A DNA stretch of 64,000 nucleotides, taken from contig JAJYVS010000006.1 of the NCBI GenBank assembly GCA_021791895.1, positions 1 through 64,000 of the forward strand. Reading direction: 5' to 3'. This document shows, one piece after another, positions 9,472-17,679 of this stretch. Position 1 is the stretch's first letter, and each line of letters begins with the position of its first letter. The position numbers and the translations under genes were made by a program. A model generated the notes under the pieces. It did no database searches. It had not been told where the DNA came from and saw only the letters and a list, made by a program, of their open reading frames with translations. The DNA comes from Actinomycetes bacterium. GTDB taxonomy: Bacteria; Actinomycetota; Acidimicrobiia; Acidimicrobiales; RAAP-2.

Positions 9472-10251
9472 ATGGACGGCAGGAGGGGCGTGGGACGGGC
9501 CACCACCTACGAGGTGAGCGCGGGCGTTGCCACCGTGACGCTCGATGCTCCGGAGCAACGCAACGCGCTCAGCACCGAGATGCTCGACTCGCTCGGGGAC
9601 GACCTGGAACGGGCCGACGGCGACCCAGCCGTGCGGGCGGTGGTGCTGACCCACACCGGGACCACCTTCTGCGCCGGAGCCGACCTCTCCGTGGCCGGGA
9701 GGACCTCCTCGCGTCTAGACCTCGCCGGCATCCTGCGGCTGATTGAGGAGTTGGACAAGCCGGTCGTGGGGCGCATCGCGGGGCACTGCCGAGGCGGCGG
9801 GGTCGGCCTGGCCGCGGCGTGTGATCTCTCCATCGCGAGCAGCGCCGCCACCTTTGCCTTCAGCGAGGTTCGCCTGGGGGTGGCACCGGCCGTGATCTCG
9901 GTGGTCTGCCTGCCGAAGATGCGCCGCGCCGACGCCGCGGAGCTCTTCTTGACCGGGGCGGCCTTCGGCGCCGACCGCGCGGCCGAGGTCGGTCTGATCA
10001 CCCGGGCGGTCCCCGAGGCTGACCTCGAGGAGGCGGTCGACCAGGTGCTCGGACACCTGTTGGCCGGTGGGCCCCGCGCCCTGGCGGCGATCAAGCTGAT
10101 CCTCTCGAAGGTCCCGTTCCTCGAGCGGGACCAGGCGTTCGAGTGGACCTCGGCGCAGTCGGCCCGCCTGTTCGCGTCGCAGGAGGCGACCGCCGGGATC
10201 GCCGCGTTCCGGGAGCGACGGGCGCCCCCGTGGGCTGGGCCGGTGAGGTAG
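9472..10251 (+). CDS. Enoyl-CoA hydratase/isomerase, possibly methylglutaconyl-CoA hydratase
   Basis: A 259-residue crotonase-fold protein. The oxyanion-hole segments TTFCAGADLS and GHCRGGGVGLAAACDLSIA are present, followed by ATFAFSEVRLGVAPAVIS. This FSEVRLG..PA pattern resembles methylglutaconyl-CoA hydratases of leucine breakdown more than FadB-like enzymes. The carboxylase, dehydrogenase and HMG-CoA lyase genes at 11.2-15.4 kb supply the neighbouring steps of that route, which supports the reading but does not prove it. ATG 9472 is taken as start; GTG 9490 directly after AGGAGGGG is an alternative. Confidence 0.82.
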   Translation: MDGRRGVGRATTYEVSAGVATVTLDAPEQRNALSTEMLDSLGDDLERADGDPAVRAVVLTHTGTTFCAGADLSVAGRTSSRLDLAGILRLIEELDKPVVGRIAGHCRGGGVGLAAACDLSIASSAATFAFSEVRLGVAPAVISVVCLPKMRRADAAELFLTGAAFGADRAAEVGLITRAVPEADLEEAVDQVLGHLLAGGPRALAAIKLILSKVPFLERDQAFEWTSAQSARLFASQEATAGIAAFRERRAPPWAGPVR

Positions 10252-10474
10252 GCGCCGACGGCCCCCGTCGCCGGACGCACGACCGGCGGGGACCGGGCGC
10301 AAGGGTGGGTCGATACGGACCCGCTCGGCCCGGTCGTGGCGCGCCGGCCCTCGCCCTCGCGGACGGCTCCCCGCGAGCTCGGCCCGGGCCCGGCCGGGGG
10401 GGGGCGAGAGACCTTCGACCCTTCCGGCCGGACGCGCCGGGCCGGAGGCTGGTAGGGGTGCCCTGGAGCCGGCG

Positions 10475-11094
10475 TTGACGCTGTGGCAGTGGAGCCTCGT
10501 GTTCGTCGGCGCGGGCCTGGTCCTGGTCCGCGCCGGCGTGGTGCTGGCCCACGCCGGGGACGACCTGGCTGAACAGACCGGCTGGAGCCGACTCTTCGTC
10601 GGGATGCTCCTCGTGGGGCTGGCCACGTCGTTGCCCGAGCTCGTGACTGGCGTGAGCGCGGCGACGGCGAACGCACCGAGGCTGGCAGTCGGGGGACCTG
10701 ATGGGCTCGAGCATGGCCAACATGGCGATCCTGGCCGTCGTGGACCTGCTGGCCCGCCGGCGGGTGCTGCCGAGCGTCGAGTTGAACCAGGCCCGGCTGG
10801 CGAGCGTGGCCATCGGCCTGACGGCGCTGATCCGGCCGTCGGACTGAGCCGGGAGGAAGCCTCGGCCTCCGCCCCGACCCGTGGTTGACCGTGGCGGTCG
10901 TCACGGTGACCGCCACCCAGCTCGCCGTGGTCTCCGCGCCGCCGTTCGAGGGCGTGTTCGGCACCCGTCCGCTCGGCGCGGTCGAGCGGGTCGTGGTGGT
11001 CGTCGCCTCGCTCAGCGGGTTCTGGCTGGGGGAGGCGCCGCGACGGTTTCCCCGCCGGTCGGGAGTCGGGCGCGAGGGGAGCCCGATGAGCGGT
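10475..11094 (+). pseudogene. Decayed calcium/cation antiporter (CaCA-like) gene, frameshifted
   Basis: The first frame from GTG 10475 encodes a hydrophobic start with LVGLATSLPELVTGVSAATA, the signature of a Na+/Ca2+ exchanger-family repeat. At a run of five G (10691-10695) the frame is lost; reading one base later restores GDLMGSSMANMAILAVVDLL and runs to a TGA at 10845. A third segment in another frame (about 10861-11050, RPDPWLTVAVVTVTATQLAV then FWLGEAPRR) looks like the membrane end of a P-type cation ATPase or transporter. The conserved core of an exchanger is missing, so the gene is dead. The exact 3' limit is arbitrary. Confidence 0.6.
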
Positions 11095-11182
11095 CCCGCA
11101 TGTCCGGCGGGCCCGGTCCTGGTCGTGCGCCCCGCGCGAACTGCGGTTTCGAGGCCTCCGGGATGCGACCCGAAAACAACGT

Positions 11183-12712
11183 TCAGACCGGCAGGACTCC
11201 GTGGCGCTTCTGCACCACACCACGGTCGACCGGGTCGGCCAGCGCGAAGCGCCCGACCAGCTCGGCCCGGAGTGCCTCGAAGGGGACGACCGCGTCGAGG
11301 ACGAGGTCCCCGGCCAGGCGGTAGAGGTCGACGTCCTCCTCGTAGTCCCGCCGCATGCGCGCCACGAACTCGGCCCGTTCCCCCTCCTCGGTGAGGGCAG
11401 CGATCCGGTTCGCGTACACCGCGTTCACCGCCGCCTCGGGCCCCATGACGGCGATCTTGGCCGTGGGCAGCGCCAGCGTGGCGATGGGGTCGAATGCCGG
11501 CCCGCACATGGCGTACAGGCCGGCGCCGTAGGCCTTGCGGACCACCACGCAGATCTTCGGCACGCTGGCCTCGGTCACCGCGGCGACCATCTTGGCGCCA
11601 TGGCGGATGATCCCCTGCCGCTCGACCTGGGTCCCGATCATGAAGCCGGGGACGTCGGCGAGGAAGAGCAGCGGGATGTTGTAGGCGTCGCACATCCACA
11701 CGAACCGGGCCGCCTTGTCGGCCGAGTCCACGAAGAGGACGCCACCCTTCTCGGCCGGGTTGTTGGCCACCACGCCGACGACGTGCCCGTCGAGCCGGGC
11801 GAGCCCGGTGATGAGCTCGGTGGCGAAGAGGGGCTTGATCTCGAACAGCGTGTCGGCGTCGACGAGGCACTCGATGACCGCGTGCATGTCGTAGCCGGTG
11901 GCGGCGTCGGCGGGGATCTCGGCTCCCGAGAGCGTCCGGCGCGGCGGCTCCGGCGCCCGGGTCCCGGGGAGCTCCCGCCACGAGCCGGGCAGGTAGGAGA
12001 GGAGCACCCGGGCCTGGTCGATGGCGTCGGCGTCGTCGACCGCCAGGTTGTCGCCGCAGCCTGAGACGGTGGCGTGCATCCGGGCCCCGCCCATCTCCTC
12101 GAGGCTCACCCGCTCGCCGATGACCTCCTCGGCCATCCGGGGCGAGCCCAGGTACATGGAGGCGTTCTTCTCCACCATGATCACGACGTCGCAGAACGAG
12201 GGGATGTAGGCGCCGCCGGCGGCCGACGGACCGAACAAACAGCAGATCTGGGGTGCGACACCGGACAGCTTGACCTGGTTGGCGAAGATCCGGCCGGCCC
12301 CCCTGCGCCCCGGGAACATCTCGACCTGATCGGTGATCCGGGCCCCGGCCGAGTCGACCAGCCACACGATGGGGAGCTCGTGGCGGATGGCGTGCTCGGT
12401 CATCCGGACGATCTTCTCCACCGTCCTCGCCCCCCAGGACCCGGCCTTCACGGTGGGGTCGTTGGCGATCACGCACACCGCCCGGCCGTCCACCCGTCCG
12501 GTCCCGGTCACCACGCCGTCGGCGGGGAGGTCGGGGTCGTCGGTGTTGGCCAGGAGGCCGTCCTCGACGAAGGTCGCCGGGTCGAGGAGCAGGGCCAGGC
12601 GGTCGCGCACCGGCAGTTTGTGCTGCTCGGCGAGCCGGCCGGCGTAGCGGGCGGCGTTGCCCGCCCGGGCCCAGTCGATCCGGTCCGCCAGCTCAGCGGG
12701 TTCGTGGCTCAC
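11183..12712 (-). CDS. Acyl-CoA carboxylase, carboxyltransferase (beta) subunit
   Basis: A 509-residue biotin-dependent carboxyltransferase of the propionyl/methylcrotonyl-CoA carboxylase beta family. The N-half crotonase-like domain carries VDSAGARITDQ and FGPSAAGGAYIPSFCDVVIM; the C-half has LFLADVPGFMIGTQVE and VRKAYGAGLYAMCGPAFDP, the oxyanion and biotin-site loops. It moves CO2 from carboxybiotin to an acyl-CoA, probably 3-methylcrotonyl-CoA given its neighbours. GTG 12712 overlaps the upstream dehydrogenase stop by 4 bp. No biotin carboxylase/BCCP alpha subunit lies in the window, so the partner must be encoded elsewhere. Confidence 0.88.
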   Translation of the reverse strand: MSHEPAELADRIDWARAGNAARYAGRLAEQHKLPVRDRLALLLDPATFVEDGLLANTDDPDLPADGVVTGTGRVDGRAVCVIANDPTVKAGSWGARTVEKIVRMTEHAIRHELPIVWLVDSAGARITDQVEMFPGRRGAGRIFANQVKLSGVAPQICCLFGPSAAGGAYIPSFCDVVIMVEKNASMYLGSPRMAEEVIGERVSLEEMGGARMHATVSGCGDNLAVDDADAIDQARVLLSYLPGSWRELPGTRAPEPPRRTLSGAEIPADAATGYDMHAVIECLVDADTLFEIKPLFATELITGLARLDGHVVGVVANNPAEKGGVLFVDSADKAARFVWMCDAYNIPLLFLADVPGFMIGTQVERQGIIRHGAKMVAAVTEASVPKICVVVRKAYGAGLYAMCGPAFDPIATLALPTAKIAVMGPEAAVNAVYANRIAALTEEGERAEFVARMRRDYEEDVDLYRLAGDLVLDAVVPFEALRAELVGRFALADPVDRGVVQKRHGVLPV

Positions 12713-13851
12713 CCGACCGGGAGCCCCAGCCCGCGGGCGATGACCAGTCGCTGGATCTCGCTCGTCCCTTCCCCGATCTCGAGGATCTTGGCGTCGCGAT
12801 AGAGGCGGGCCACCGGGGAGTCCTCCATGAACCCCGAACCCCCGAAGACCTGGGTGGCCACCCGGGTGGCCGAGACCGCAGCCTCGGTCGAGTAGAGCTT
12901 GGCCATCGCGGCCAGCGGGCCGAACGGCTGTCCCGAGTCCTTCAACCAGGCGGCCTTGTAGGTGAGGTTCCGGGCGTTCTCCACCGCGACCGACAGGTCG
13001 GCCAGTGCGAAGGCGATGGCCTGGAACCGGCCGATCGGGCCGCCGAAGGCCTGGCGCTCCTTGGCGTAGGCCACCGAGTGGTCGAGACACGCCTGCGCAC
13101 AGCCGAGGGCGAGGGCGGCGAGGGCGACGCGCCCGTCGTCGAGGATTGACAGGAAGTTGCGGTACCCATGACCCGCTTCGCCGAGCAGCGATCGGTGCTC
13201 CACGACGCAGTCCTCGAACGACAGGTCGTGGGTGTCGCTGGCGTGCCAGCCGAGCTTGTGGGGGGCGGGGGCCACCGTGAAGCCGGGTGTTTTCGAGGGG
13301 ACGAGGAACGAGGAGATCTGTCCGTCGGGTGTGCGCGCCGTCACCGTGACCACCGAGGTGATCGGGGTCCCCGAGTTGGTGATGAAGGCCTTGGCCCCGT
13401 TCAAGACCCAGCCGTCGTCGGTGGGGGTGGCCCGGGTGCGGGTGGCGCCGGCATCGCTCCCGCCGTCGGGCTCGGTGAGGCCGAAGGCGGCGAGCGCGCG
13501 CCCCGACACGAGATCGGGCAGCCAGCGGGACCGCTGCTCGTCGTTTCCGTACCGGAAGATGGGCGTGGCCCCGAGGCCGACCCCGGCCGACAGCGTGACC
13601 CCGACCGACTGGTCGACCCGGCCGATCTCCTCGATGGCCAGGCACAGCGACAGGAAGTCCCCGCCCGACCCGCCCCAGCGCTCGGGGAACGGGAGCCCGA
13701 AGAGGCCGAGTTCGCCCATCGCGTGCACGATCCCGACCGGCAGGCTCCCGGCCCGGTCCCACTCGGCCACGTGGGGGGCCACCTCGGCCAGCGCGAACTC
13801 CCGGACGGTCCGCTGGAAGGCGAGGTGATCGTCGCTCGGGCGGAACTCCAC
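12709..13851 (-). CDS. Acyl-CoA dehydrogenase (short/branched-chain type)
   Basis: A 380-residue FAD enzyme making an alpha-beta double bond in an acyl-CoA. AFGLTEPDGGSDAGATRTRA and WVLNGAKAFITNSGTP are the FAD-binding signatures, QVFGGSGFMEDSPVARLYRD is the C-terminal signature, and IGEGTSEIQRLVIARGLG holds a Glu at the usual catalytic-base position. Isovaleryl-CoA dehydrogenases usually carry Ala or Gly there, so the exact substrate is open. The start is GTG 13851 behind GGAGG. It heads an operon with the carboxylase beta subunit (4-bp overlap) and is divergent from the TetR gene across a palindromic operator. Confidence 0.88.
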   Translation of the reverse strand: MEFRPSDDHLAFQRTVREFALAEVAPHVAEWDRAGSLPVGIVHAMGELGLFGLPFPERWGGSGGDFLSLCLAIEEIGRVDQSVGVTLSAGVGLGATPIFRYGNDEQRSRWLPDLVSGRALAAFGLTEPDGGSDAGATRTRATPTDDGWVLNGAKAFITNSGTPITSVVTVTARTPDGQISSFLVPSKTPGFTVAPAPHKLGWHASDTHDLSFEDCVVEHRSLLGEAGHGYRNFLSILDDGRVALAALALGCAQACLDHSVAYAKERQAFGGPIGRFQAIAFALADLSVAVENARNLTYKAAWLKDSGQPFGPLAAMAKLYSTEAAVSATRVATQVFGGSGFMEDSPVARLYRDAKILEIGEGTSEIQRLVIARGLGLPVG

Positions 13852-13858
13852 GGGGCCT

Positions 13859-13876
13859 CCTTAGCGCTCCCTAAGG
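13859..13876. promoter_or_regulatory. Palindromic operator between acyl-CoA dehydrogenase and TetR genes
   Basis: CCTTAG (13859-13864) and CTAAGG (13871-13876) are exact inverted repeats around a 6-bp spacer, CGCTCC. They lie in the 39-bp gap between two divergent start codons and overlap both the dehydrogenase ribosome site and the presumed -10 of the TetR gene. This is where a TetR-family repressor normally binds, so autoregulation and control of the catabolic operon are likely. Confidence 0.7.
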
Positions 13877-13881
13877 ATAGT
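13876..13881 (+). promoter_or_regulatory. Putative -10 element of the TetR gene
   Basis: GATAGT lies 9 nt before the GTG at 13891 with no ribosome-binding site between, consistent with a leaderless message. Its first base is the last base of the palindrome, so repressor binding would occlude it. Confidence 0.4.
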
Positions 13882-13890
13882 CTTGGCCGC

Positions 13891-14535
13891 GTGCGCGCGC
13901 CGCCGACTACGACCCGACCCTCGAGGCGTGGCTCCCGTCGGGGCGACTTCCTCCAGGTCGCGGCGGAGCTCTTCGCCGAACGCGGCTATGCCGGCACCTC
14001 GGTCGACGACGTCGGAGCCGCCCTCGGGGTCTCGGGCCCCGCGGTCTACTGGCACTTCGACTCCAAGGACGCGCTGCTCACCCAGATGCTCGCCGACATC
14101 AGCGACCGGCTCCTCGCCGGCGGGACCCGCTGTGTCGAGCGGGCGGGCGACCACGAGGAGGCGCTGCGGTCCCTGGTGCGCTTCCAGGTCCGCTTCGCCC
14201 TCGACCATCCCGAGCTGATCACCGTGCACGCCCGGGACCTGGCTCATGTGCCGGAGCCGTCCCGCCGTCGCATCCGACGAACCCAGCGGCTCTACGTGGA
14301 GCAGTGGGTCGGCGCGCTGGGGGGGATCGCCCCGGCGGTCCACGAGGACGTGCGACGGGCGGCCACCCACGCCGCGCTCGGCCTGATCAACTCGACCCCG
14401 CATCTCGGTGGTTCGCTCGGGACGGCCCGATCGGCGCGGCTCCTCGAGACGATGGCCATGGCCGCGCTCGACGCGGCGGTCCGGCGTCCGGGACGAGCCG
14501 GGCGTTCGCCCCGCGAAAGATGGGCCGGTGGCTGA
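13891..14535 (+). CDS. TetR/AcrR-family transcriptional regulator
   Basis: A 214-residue regulator. The helix-turn-helix (about residues 15-60) reads FLQVAAELFAERGYAGTSVD, DVGAALGVSGPAVYWHFDSK and then DALL, a standard TetR domain. The C-terminal ligand domain contains ALRSLVRFQVRFALDHPELI and a TetR_C-like arrangement seen in regulators of fatty-acid and acyl-CoA genes. GTG 13891 is preferred because the upstream in-frame extension only reads antisense through the dehydrogenase. Its 3' end overlaps the HMG-CoA lyase by 8 bp. It most likely represses the divergent catabolic operon through the adjoining palindrome; the effector is probably an acyl-CoA (inference). Confidence 0.87.
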   Translation: MRAPPTTTRPSRRGSRRGDFLQVAAELFAERGYAGTSVDDVGAALGVSGPAVYWHFDSKDALLTQMLADISDRLLAGGTRCVERAGDHEEALRSLVRFQVRFALDHPELITVHARDLAHVPEPSRRRIRRTQRLYVEQWVGALGGIAPAVHEDVRRAATHAALGLINSTPHLGGSLGTARSARLLETMAMAALDAAVRRPGRAGRSPRERWAGG

Positions 14536-15415
14536 GGGGCGGGTCTCGATCCGCGAGGTCGGCCCGCGTGACGGACTGCAACGCGAGGCCCCGCTCGAGC
14601 CGCGCCAGCGCCTGGCGCTCATCGAAGCGTTGGCCCGGTGCGGCTTCGCCGACATGGAGGTGGCCGCCTTCGTCTCGGCACGGGCGGTCCCGGCGATGGC
14701 GGGGGCGGCCGAGGTGGTCGCCGGCCTGCCGACCGGCGTCGGTTGCGCCTGGTGGGCGCTCGTCCCGAACCTGACCGGCGCCGACCATGCGCTGGCCGCC
14801 GGCATCGCCGACGTGAGCGTGACCGTCTCGGCCTCCGAGGGGTACAGCCGGCGCAACGTCGGGATGGGGGTCGAGGAGTCCTGCGCCGAGGCGATGGCGA
14901 TCATCGAGCGGGTCCCGCGGGCCGATGTCGTGATCTCGTGCTCGTTCGGGTCGCCCTACGAGGCGGCCATCGACCCCGGCGCGCTGGCGTCGATGGTCGA
15001 GCGGTTCACCGGGGCCGGTGCCTCGGTGACCTTGGCCGACACCACCGGGGTGGCCTCCCCGCGTCGCCTCCGCGAGGTGCTGGCCCTCACCGGTCCCCAA
15101 GTGGGGCTGCACCTGCACGACACCAGGGGTTCGGCCTTGGTCAACGCCTACGCCGCCCTTGAGCTCGGGATCACGCGGTTCGACACCTCGGTCGGCGGGC
15201 TCGGGGGCTCGCCGTTCAGTGACGACGCCGGCGGGAACCTCGCCACCGAGGACCTCGTCTCGCTCCTCGACGATCTCGGTCGGCCCACCGGGATCGCCCT
15301 GGACCGGTTGGTGGACGTGGACGAGCTGCTGGGTGACCTGTTGGCGCGGCCGTTGCCCGGCCGGGTCGCCGAGGCCGAGCTGGCCAAGCGGGCAAGGGGT
15401 CGGCCGCCGGCATAG
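14528..15415 (+). CDS. Hydroxymethylglutaryl-CoA lyase
   Basis: A 295-residue TIM-barrel lyase of the HMGL-like family that cleaves HMG-CoA into acetoacetate and acetyl-CoA, the last dedicated step of leucine breakdown. REVGPRDGLQREAP carries the catalytic Arg and metal-binding Asp, TLADTTGVASPRRL and LHLHDTRGSALVNAYAALE give the metal-binding His pair, and FDTSVGGLGGSPF is the conserved loop just before the active-site Cys position. The usual GCPxxxGA Cys appears as GGSPFSDDAG here, so the glycine-rich loop lacks the classic Cys. GTG 14528 overlaps the TetR stop. Confidence 0.82.
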   Translation: MAEGRVSIREVGPRDGLQREAPLEPRQRLALIEALARCGFADMEVAAFVSARAVPAMAGAAEVVAGLPTGVGCAWWALVPNLTGADHALAAGIADVSVTVSASEGYSRRNVGMGVEESCAEAMAIIERVPRADVVISCSFGSPYEAAIDPGALASMVERFTGAGASVTLADTTGVASPRRLREVLALTGPQVGLHLHDTRGSALVNAYAALELGITRFDTSVGGLGGSPFSDDAGGNLATEDLVSLLDDLGRPTGIALDRLVDVDELLGDLLARPLPGRVAEAELAKRARGRPPA

Positions 15416-15595
15416 GCGAGCGTCTCGCGGCCCGGCATGGCGCGAGCGCGGCGTCGCAGAGCCGGGTCTTCATCCTCCTTCGGTCGCCACCGCGCCGGTG
15501 GGCGACGGTGACGTTCGCCTCTATCGGTGACCGGCGCCGGGGACCAAGCTGGCAGCGGTGGGGTGCCTGGCATCGGGCACCCGAGGAGGCAGGAA

Positions 15596-17044
15596 ATGAG
15601 TCCCGCTGCGCACCGGTCCCCCGAAGTGGCCCCGGGGGAGCCGGTTGACGGGTCGTCGGGATTCCCCGTCGAGCCGGGGCCGGGCCGGCTGCAGGAGCTG
15701 TTGGCGGGCTACGACCGCGAGGTGGAGGAGTCCCTGCGCCAGGCGTTCGGTTCGGACACCGGCACCGGTCGGGTTCGGGTGCTGCACAACCGGCTCGGCC
15801 GGTCGATTGCCGTGCACGACGCCGTGTTGGCGTCGGCGCTGTGCCCGCTGCTCGACGATCTGCCGGGAGGCCAGCCGGTCGCGGACCGTCTCCGCCGGGG
15901 GTGCGAAGAGCGCGCCGAGCTCCTCGAGCGTTTCGCCAAGCTGACCCGGGGGGTGGCGGCGACCAACGTCTACCCGGTCTCGGGCGAGGAGGTCGAAGAG
16001 ATTCTGCACCGCCTCGACGCCAGCTTCGGCGAGCACCGTCACGACGAGACCGCACGGGTCGCCGAGGTGCTCTCGGCGGCGGCGACCAGCACCGATCCCG
16101 AGGTGCTCGGCGCGCTGATGGCCGCGCGGGCCAAGCGTGCCCCGACGAGGACCCACCGGGCGGTGCTCGGGCGTCCTCGCTCGGCCTTGGTGAGCGGGGT
16201 CTACCGGATGATCGACCGCACGTCCGAGTGGGTGGACGCCCATCACGGCTGGGTGGATCCGGTCGGTCCCGTCTCGCCCCGTCGGCTGGCGCTCCTCGAG
16301 CTGCGGCGTCAGGCGGTCATGTCCCCACCGACGGTGCGAGGGCTGCTCGGCGCCTACGACTCGGTCATCGCCGCCATGGTCGACGACCTGGGCAAGGCGC
16401 GCACCGCGCAGGAGAAGGCCGACGCGGTGCACCGCCTCAGTGCGGCCATGGTCATCCATGACTCGGTGGTGGGCGGTGCGGTGTGCCCGTTGCTCGAGTC
16501 GGTGCCGGGCGGCAAACTGCTGGCCGCCCGGCTGCGAGGCGAGTGCCACCAGCGGGCCGAGCTCCTCTCTGCCTGGCAGGGCCTGTCGGCGAGAAGGCGG
16601 GCCGAGGACCTCTTCGGGGCGCCCGACCCCGAGATCGACGGCCTCCTCGGACGGCTCGTCGAGAGCTTCGAGGGCCACGAGCGCGAGGAGAGCCTGGAGG
16701 TGGTCCCGTTCCTCGAGCGCGTCCCGGACGAGGCCTACCGGACCAAGAGCTCGATGCTGGAGGACGTCATGTGGCCCTGGCACGGCCAAGGTCCGGCACT
16801 CCTCGCCCTCCGCATGGCCGGGTGGGCGAGGTCGGCCCCGACCCGGGTCCACCCGACGCTCGTCCGGCACCCCTCGAGCCGGGTCCTCCGCTCCTGCTTC
16901 CACCTGGTCGACCACTTCTCGGACTACTGGAACGACTCGGTCCTCGAGCGCTGGCTGCTCCCGCCCCGCCCCGGGCGCCCCTTCTCGGGCGTCGATCGAG
17001 AGGGCGGGAACCGCCCCGACGCAACGGCGAGCCCGGGGGCGTGA
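15596..17044 (+). CDS. Protein with two tandem hemerythrin-like (HHE) halves
   Basis: A 482-residue soluble protein that appears to have arisen by duplication. The first half has IAVHDAVLASALCPLLDDLP and RLDASFGEHRHDE; the second repeats this as MVIHDSVVGGAVCPLLESVP and RLVESFEGHEREES. Each half then ends with an APTRTH or APTRVH motif. The spaced H...HD and E..H..E residues suit helical-bundle hemerythrin-like iron or oxygen-sensing proteins. ATG 15596 follows GAGGAGGCAGGAA, a strong ribosome site. It stands alone between the HMG-CoA lyase and a conserved hypothetical; function is unknown, with redox or oxygen sensing only an inference from the fold. Confidence 0.68.
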   Translation: MSPAAHRSPEVAPGEPVDGSSGFPVEPGPGRLQELLAGYDREVEESLRQAFGSDTGTGRVRVLHNRLGRSIAVHDAVLASALCPLLDDLPGGQPVADRLRRGCEERAELLERFAKLTRGVAATNVYPVSGEEVEEILHRLDASFGEHRHDETARVAEVLSAAATSTDPEVLGALMAARAKRAPTRTHRAVLGRPRSALVSGVYRMIDRTSEWVDAHHGWVDPVGPVSPRRLALLELRRQAVMSPPTVRGLLGAYDSVIAAMVDDLGKARTAQEKADAVHRLSAAMVIHDSVVGGAVCPLLESVPGGKLLAARLRGECHQRAELLSAWQGLSARRRAEDLFGAPDPEIDGLLGRLVESFEGHEREESLEVVPFLERVPDEAYRTKSSMLEDVMWPWHGQGPALLALRMAGWARSAPTRVHPTLVRHPSSRVLRSCFHLVDHFSDYWNDSVLERWLLPPRPGRPFSGVDREGGNRPDATASPGA

Positions 17045-17115
17045 GCGCCCGCGGGCGATCCGACCGGCGCGTGCACTGATCGTCGTCGGGCGCCGAGGGC
17101 CACCGGCGGTTCTTG

Positions 17116-17121
17116 TACCCT
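17116..17121 (+). promoter_or_regulatory. Putative -10 element, leaderless transcript
   Basis: TACCCT lies 6 nt upstream of ATG 17128 with no ribosome-binding site between the two, the layout expected of a leaderless message. Confidence 0.4.
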
Positions 17122-17127
17122 GAGCCC

Positions 17128-17679
17128 ATGGCCCAGCCCACCTTCGTCCCGATCACCGAGGCCGATCAGGTCCGGTCGGCGCGGCGCCTCTCGGTGCCCG
17201 GCGCGTGGGTCGCCAACCGACCCGGCGACCTGGCCGGGCCGGGTCGGCCGAGTGGCACCCGTTTCGGGACCCCGGGGCCCGATCAGGGCTTCGCGCTGGC
17301 GTTGGCCCACCGCTTCGAAAACCGCCTCGAGCTCACCGACGCCGAGTCGGTGGAGGACGTCCTCCTCGGCGGGGCGGTCCTAGCCTCCAAGCGGGCCGGG
17401 CTCCTCGGCCGGGCTCCGTGCATCTACGACCTCGAGGCGGCCTTCGAGCTCTTCGGGTTCTTGACCGCGAGCCCGCCGGAAGAACTCGTCGCCGAGCGCC
17501 GGCGGTTGTTCCGCTCGGTCGCCCACGACTACGTGGCCCAGCGCTCGTTGGCCGACGCGGTGCCCGACGCTGCCCTGGTGCTCAAGGCCGACGAGCTCCG
17601 GTCCAAACCGGGCGAATGGCGCGTGCTCCCCGCCGACACCTCGGGGGGCGAGCCGCAGACCGCCGGACACTCGGCCTAG
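17128..17679 (+). CDS. Conserved hypothetical protein, 183 residues
   Basis: I do not recognise a named family. The protein is soluble, with no signal peptide or membrane helix. The middle part (AVLASKRAGLLGRAPCIYDLEAAFELFG) resembles a helical domain, and the opening FVPITEADQVRSARRLSVPG with the phrase ALALAHRFENRL looks well conserved in character. ATG 17128 is the start, and a -10 like hexamer right before it suggests a leaderless gene. It is convergent with lgt, the two stop codons overlapping by about 3 bp. Confidence 0.65.
   Translation: MAQPTFVPITEADQVRSARRLSVPGAWVANRPGDLAGPGRPSGTRFGTPGPDQGFALALAHRFENRLELTDAESVEDVLLGGAVLASKRAGLLGRAPCIYDLEAAFELFGFLTASPPEELVAERRRLFRSVAHDYVAQRSLADAVPDAALVLKADELRSKPGEWRVLPADTSGGEPQTAGHSA

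Noticed and set aside
10252..10474. Possible gene between the hydratase and the decayed antiporter
   Set aside because: Only short frames with poor composition are present; nothing protein-like on either strand.
9507..12476. 989-codon minus-strand frame
   Set aside because: It runs across the hydratase, the decayed gene and the carboxylase in the wrong frame; its composition is Arg/Pro/Gly-rich with no domain.
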